A stretch of 64,000 nt of DNA. It comes from Bradyrhizobium sp. 4. GTDB lineage: Bacteria; Pseudomonadota; Alphaproteobacteria; Rhizobiales; Xanthobacteraceae. The notes under the pieces were generated by a model, which worked only from the letters and a program-made list of their open reading frames with translations, ran no database searches and was not told where the DNA came from. Both the position numbers and the translations under genes were made by a program. The stretch spans positions 1,116,001-1,180,000 of the forward strand of contig NZ_CP064686.1 in the NCBI RefSeq assembly GCF_023100905.1, given 5' to 3'. Below, piece after piece: positions 62,420 through 64,000 of this stretch; positions within the stretch are counted from its first letter, which is position 1, and each line of letters begins with the position of its first letter.

Positions 62420-62960
62420 CAAGGTCAGGCCTCATCGTCTGGAGCGCAAGGCGATTCTTTACGTGCGTCAATCCGCGGCACATCAGGTGTTGCACAATCG
62501 CGAGAGCAGCGCGTTGCAATACGCCATGCGGGACCGGCTGACGGCGCTCGGTTGGTCTGAGATCGAAGTGATCGATGATGATCTCGGTCGTTCAGCCGCC
62601 GGCGGGGTCCAACGCGCTGGTTTTGAGCGGATGGTAGCGGAGGTTTGCCTCGGTAAGGTTGGTGCGGTTTGCACCCGCGAGGTCTCGCGGTTCGCTCGCA
62701 ACAGCCGAGATTGGCAGCAACTCATCGAGATGTGCCGCGTGGTCGACACCGTTCTGGTCGATCAGGAGACCATCTATGCGCCAAGGCACGGCAACGACCG
62801 CCTGCTGCTCGGGCTCAAGGGTAGCCTCAATGACTACGAGCTGGATCTGTTGCGCCAGCGCTCGCTCTCGGCCCGCTATGAGAAGGCGCGTCGGGGCGAG
62901 TTGATTGTGGCGGCGCCCGTCGGCTTCGTGAAGGCCGGCGACCGCTATGAGAACGACACC
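62409..62960 (+). pseudogene. Serine recombinase, truncated after the catalytic domain
   Basis: MISNKVRPHRLERKAILYVRQSAAHQVLHNRESSALQY has the catalytic serine in VRQS (about residue 21). DDDLGRSAAGGVQRAGFERM, SRFARNSRDWQQLIEMC and GNDRLLLGLKGSLNDYELDLLRQRS follow. Homology stops after VGFVKAGDRYEND near 62958, where DNA of an IS3 orfA (opposite strand) begins. The remaining frame to 63107 is not recombinase. The integrase domain needed for large serine recombinases is absent. Confidence 0.85.
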
Positions 62961-63085
62961 CCTCGTTCCCTGACAAGCTTGACCGCCTCGACCTTTAACT
63001 CTCGATTAAACTTCCGTCTCTGCATAACAACCTCCGGCTTCATGAAACACCCAATCTCGGTGTCCATCAAACCGGCCGCAGCTCA

Positions 63086-63569
63086 AAACAACAGCGCAAA
63101 ACTCTAGCTCTGGAGCGAAAAACTTTAGCTCTGGGTGGTGCAAAGTTCTGTCTGGCTACGGACCGGACTCTAACTCCATCTGAACGAAATACGCAGTGCA
63201 GGTCACACGTTGGCTAGGCTAGCGACGTGAGCGCCGGGTCGCTTATTCACGCGTTGAACCGGCGGCCAGCGGCGCGCTCAGGCCCCACCGAGCGGTCTAG
63301 CGCGGATCTGAGTTGGCGATTCATGCCTCGCTTCGAACAAAGAGCCAGTCAGCGGAGAGCATTCGGCCCCATCACGGTTATGCTGCTTGTTAGCCCAATT
63401 ACTGCAAACCTGCTTCATCCGGGCCAAGTGTGGCTTGTTTGTCCCTTAAGCTTCGGAGACCCCTCGCCGACGCTGCGAAGTGGCGGCCAACTAAAGAGAC
63501 TTGCAATGTGGTATTCGATATGAAATATTACGAAGCAATATGTCGTACTGCAAAGAGAGGGAGGCACTT
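63086..63569 (+). promoter_or_regulatory. Leader region of solute-binding protein copy 5
   Basis: No gene. From about 63250 it is similar to 29258-29540. The last 60 bases contain GTATTCGATATGAAATATTA, CGAAGCAATATGTCGTACTG and GAGGGAGG before ATG 63570. The long shared leader shows that the 29.5-kb and 63.5-kb genes come from one ancestor including upstream control DNA. Confidence 0.55.
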
Positions 63570-64000
63570 ATGAACCGTCGAGATGTCTTGGCTGGCGCGG
63601 TGAGGTTCGGAGCGACATTGTCTCTGGCGGCCCCCTTCGTTCTACCTCATCGAGCTCGCGCTGCTACGACTATTTCATTCGCGACGTACGGCGGGAGCTA
63701 TGGCGACTTTATGAAGGAGTTCTGGATAAAGCCGTTCACGGCTGAAACTGGAATTTCTGTCGAACCTATCTATGGTCTTGATCTTGCTAAGGTCAAAGCT
63801 CAAGTTGAAACTGGCAACGTCCAGTGGGATGTGTTCGATGGGCCCGGTACGAAGGTCTATGGAGCCGCGAAGGAAGGGCTCTGGGAGCAGATCGACACCA
63901 AGCTAATTGATCCGTCGCGGTTTGTTCGCAATCCGCCTTCGTTTGCCGTGCCCACAGCCATTTATTCGGGCGGCATTGGCTATGACCCAAACCGAACGAA
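63570..64000 (+). CDS. ABC transporter periplasmic solute-binding protein (PotD-like), copy 5, partial
   Basis: ATG 63570 with a strong GAGGGAGG. The frame stays open to the window edge (143 codons). A Tat-like leader MNRRDVLAGAVRFGATLSLAAPFVLPHRARA precedes ATTISFATYGGSYGDFMKEFWIKPF. Closest in layout to copies 1 and 3, but tyrosine replaces the tryptophan of SWGG. The C-terminal 60% lies beyond the window. Confidence 0.87.
   Translation, partial: MNRRDVLAGAVRFGATLSLAAPFVLPHRARAATTISFATYGGSYGDFMKEFWIKPFTAETGISVEPIYGLDLAKVKAQVETGNVQWDVFDGPGTKVYGAAKEGLWEQIDTKLIDPSRFVRNPPSFAVPTAIYSGGIGYDPNRT

Larger units (their letters stand above)
61715..63085 (-). mobile_element. IS3 shell whose core is replaced by a recombinase module
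   Basis: Inverted ends TGAGCTGCTGCCGGTTTGAT at 61715 and, inverted from 63085, TGAGCTGCGGCCGGTTTGAT. Inside the left end is the last part of orfB (61745-61834); inside the right end is the first part of orfA (62963-63043, MQRRKFNRELKVEAVKLVRERGV). The DNA between belongs to a serine-recombinase module and to unidentified sequence. The total of 1371 bp is normal for IS3, so insertion was accompanied by deletion. Confidence 0.75.

Overview
The window looks like accessory DNA of a Bradyrhizobium-type alphaproteobacterium. The evidence is the GC-rich coding style, the one-carbon block metF-metH-metK-ahcY-adenosine kinase, a palindromic intergenic repeat of the type scattered through Bradyrhizobium genomes, and a heavy load of rhizobial insertion sequences (IS66, IS3, IS110, IS21, ISL3, IS701, IS630, IS91, IS256, IS5). 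The taxon is inferred from sequence character, not from a search.

Layout. 0-13 kb: a partial hydantoinase B, an intact and a dead copy of one ABC solute-binding protein, a nitrilase split cleanly by an IS66 element, an IS3 element, an amidohydrolase and a small DUF-like protein. 13-19 kb: a chemoreceptor cut off by an IS701 relic, a complete ISL3 element, a broken serine-recombinase module, a pRiA4b ORF-3-like gene and a deleted sulfonate-type transporter. 19-31 kb: another solute-binding protein, a CAU-anticodon tRNA, an MFS exporter, a polyamine-type ABC transporter (ATPase divergent from two permeases), two copies of a SET-domain protein gene (one dead, one intact) and an IclR regulator. 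31-43 kb: almost wholly transposons, including one IS3 element broken into four pieces by three later insertions. 43-46 kb: an Asp/Glu racemase and its solute-binding protein. 46-52 kb: a graveyard of transposase and recombinase fragments, closed by an IS701 element. 52-61.3 kb: intact core chromosome, the activated-methyl cycle. 61.4-64 kb: an IS3 shell with a foreign recombinase core, then the start of another solute-binding protein.

How it fits together. One family of Tat-type solute-binding proteins recurs at 1.4, 3.1, 19-20, 44-45 and 63.6 kb, with a sixth 5' remnant at 29.5 kb, but only one ATPase/permease set is present. Neighbouring enzymes (hydantoinase B, nitrilase, amidohydrolase, Asp/Glu racemase) suggest uptake and breakdown of a nitrogenous compound such as a hydantoin, amide, nitrile or amino-acid derivative; the substrate is not visible. 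Two cis-elements tie the modules together: an AT-rich leader before several solute-binding genes, and a 15-bp palindrome before two of them and before the chemoreceptor. A scar at 29.5 kb suggests that the SET-domain gene once ended a solute-binding-protein/permease/permease operon. The methyl-cycle genes are separate: metF and metH make methionine, metK makes S-adenosylmethionine, and ahcY and adenosine kinase clear its by-products.
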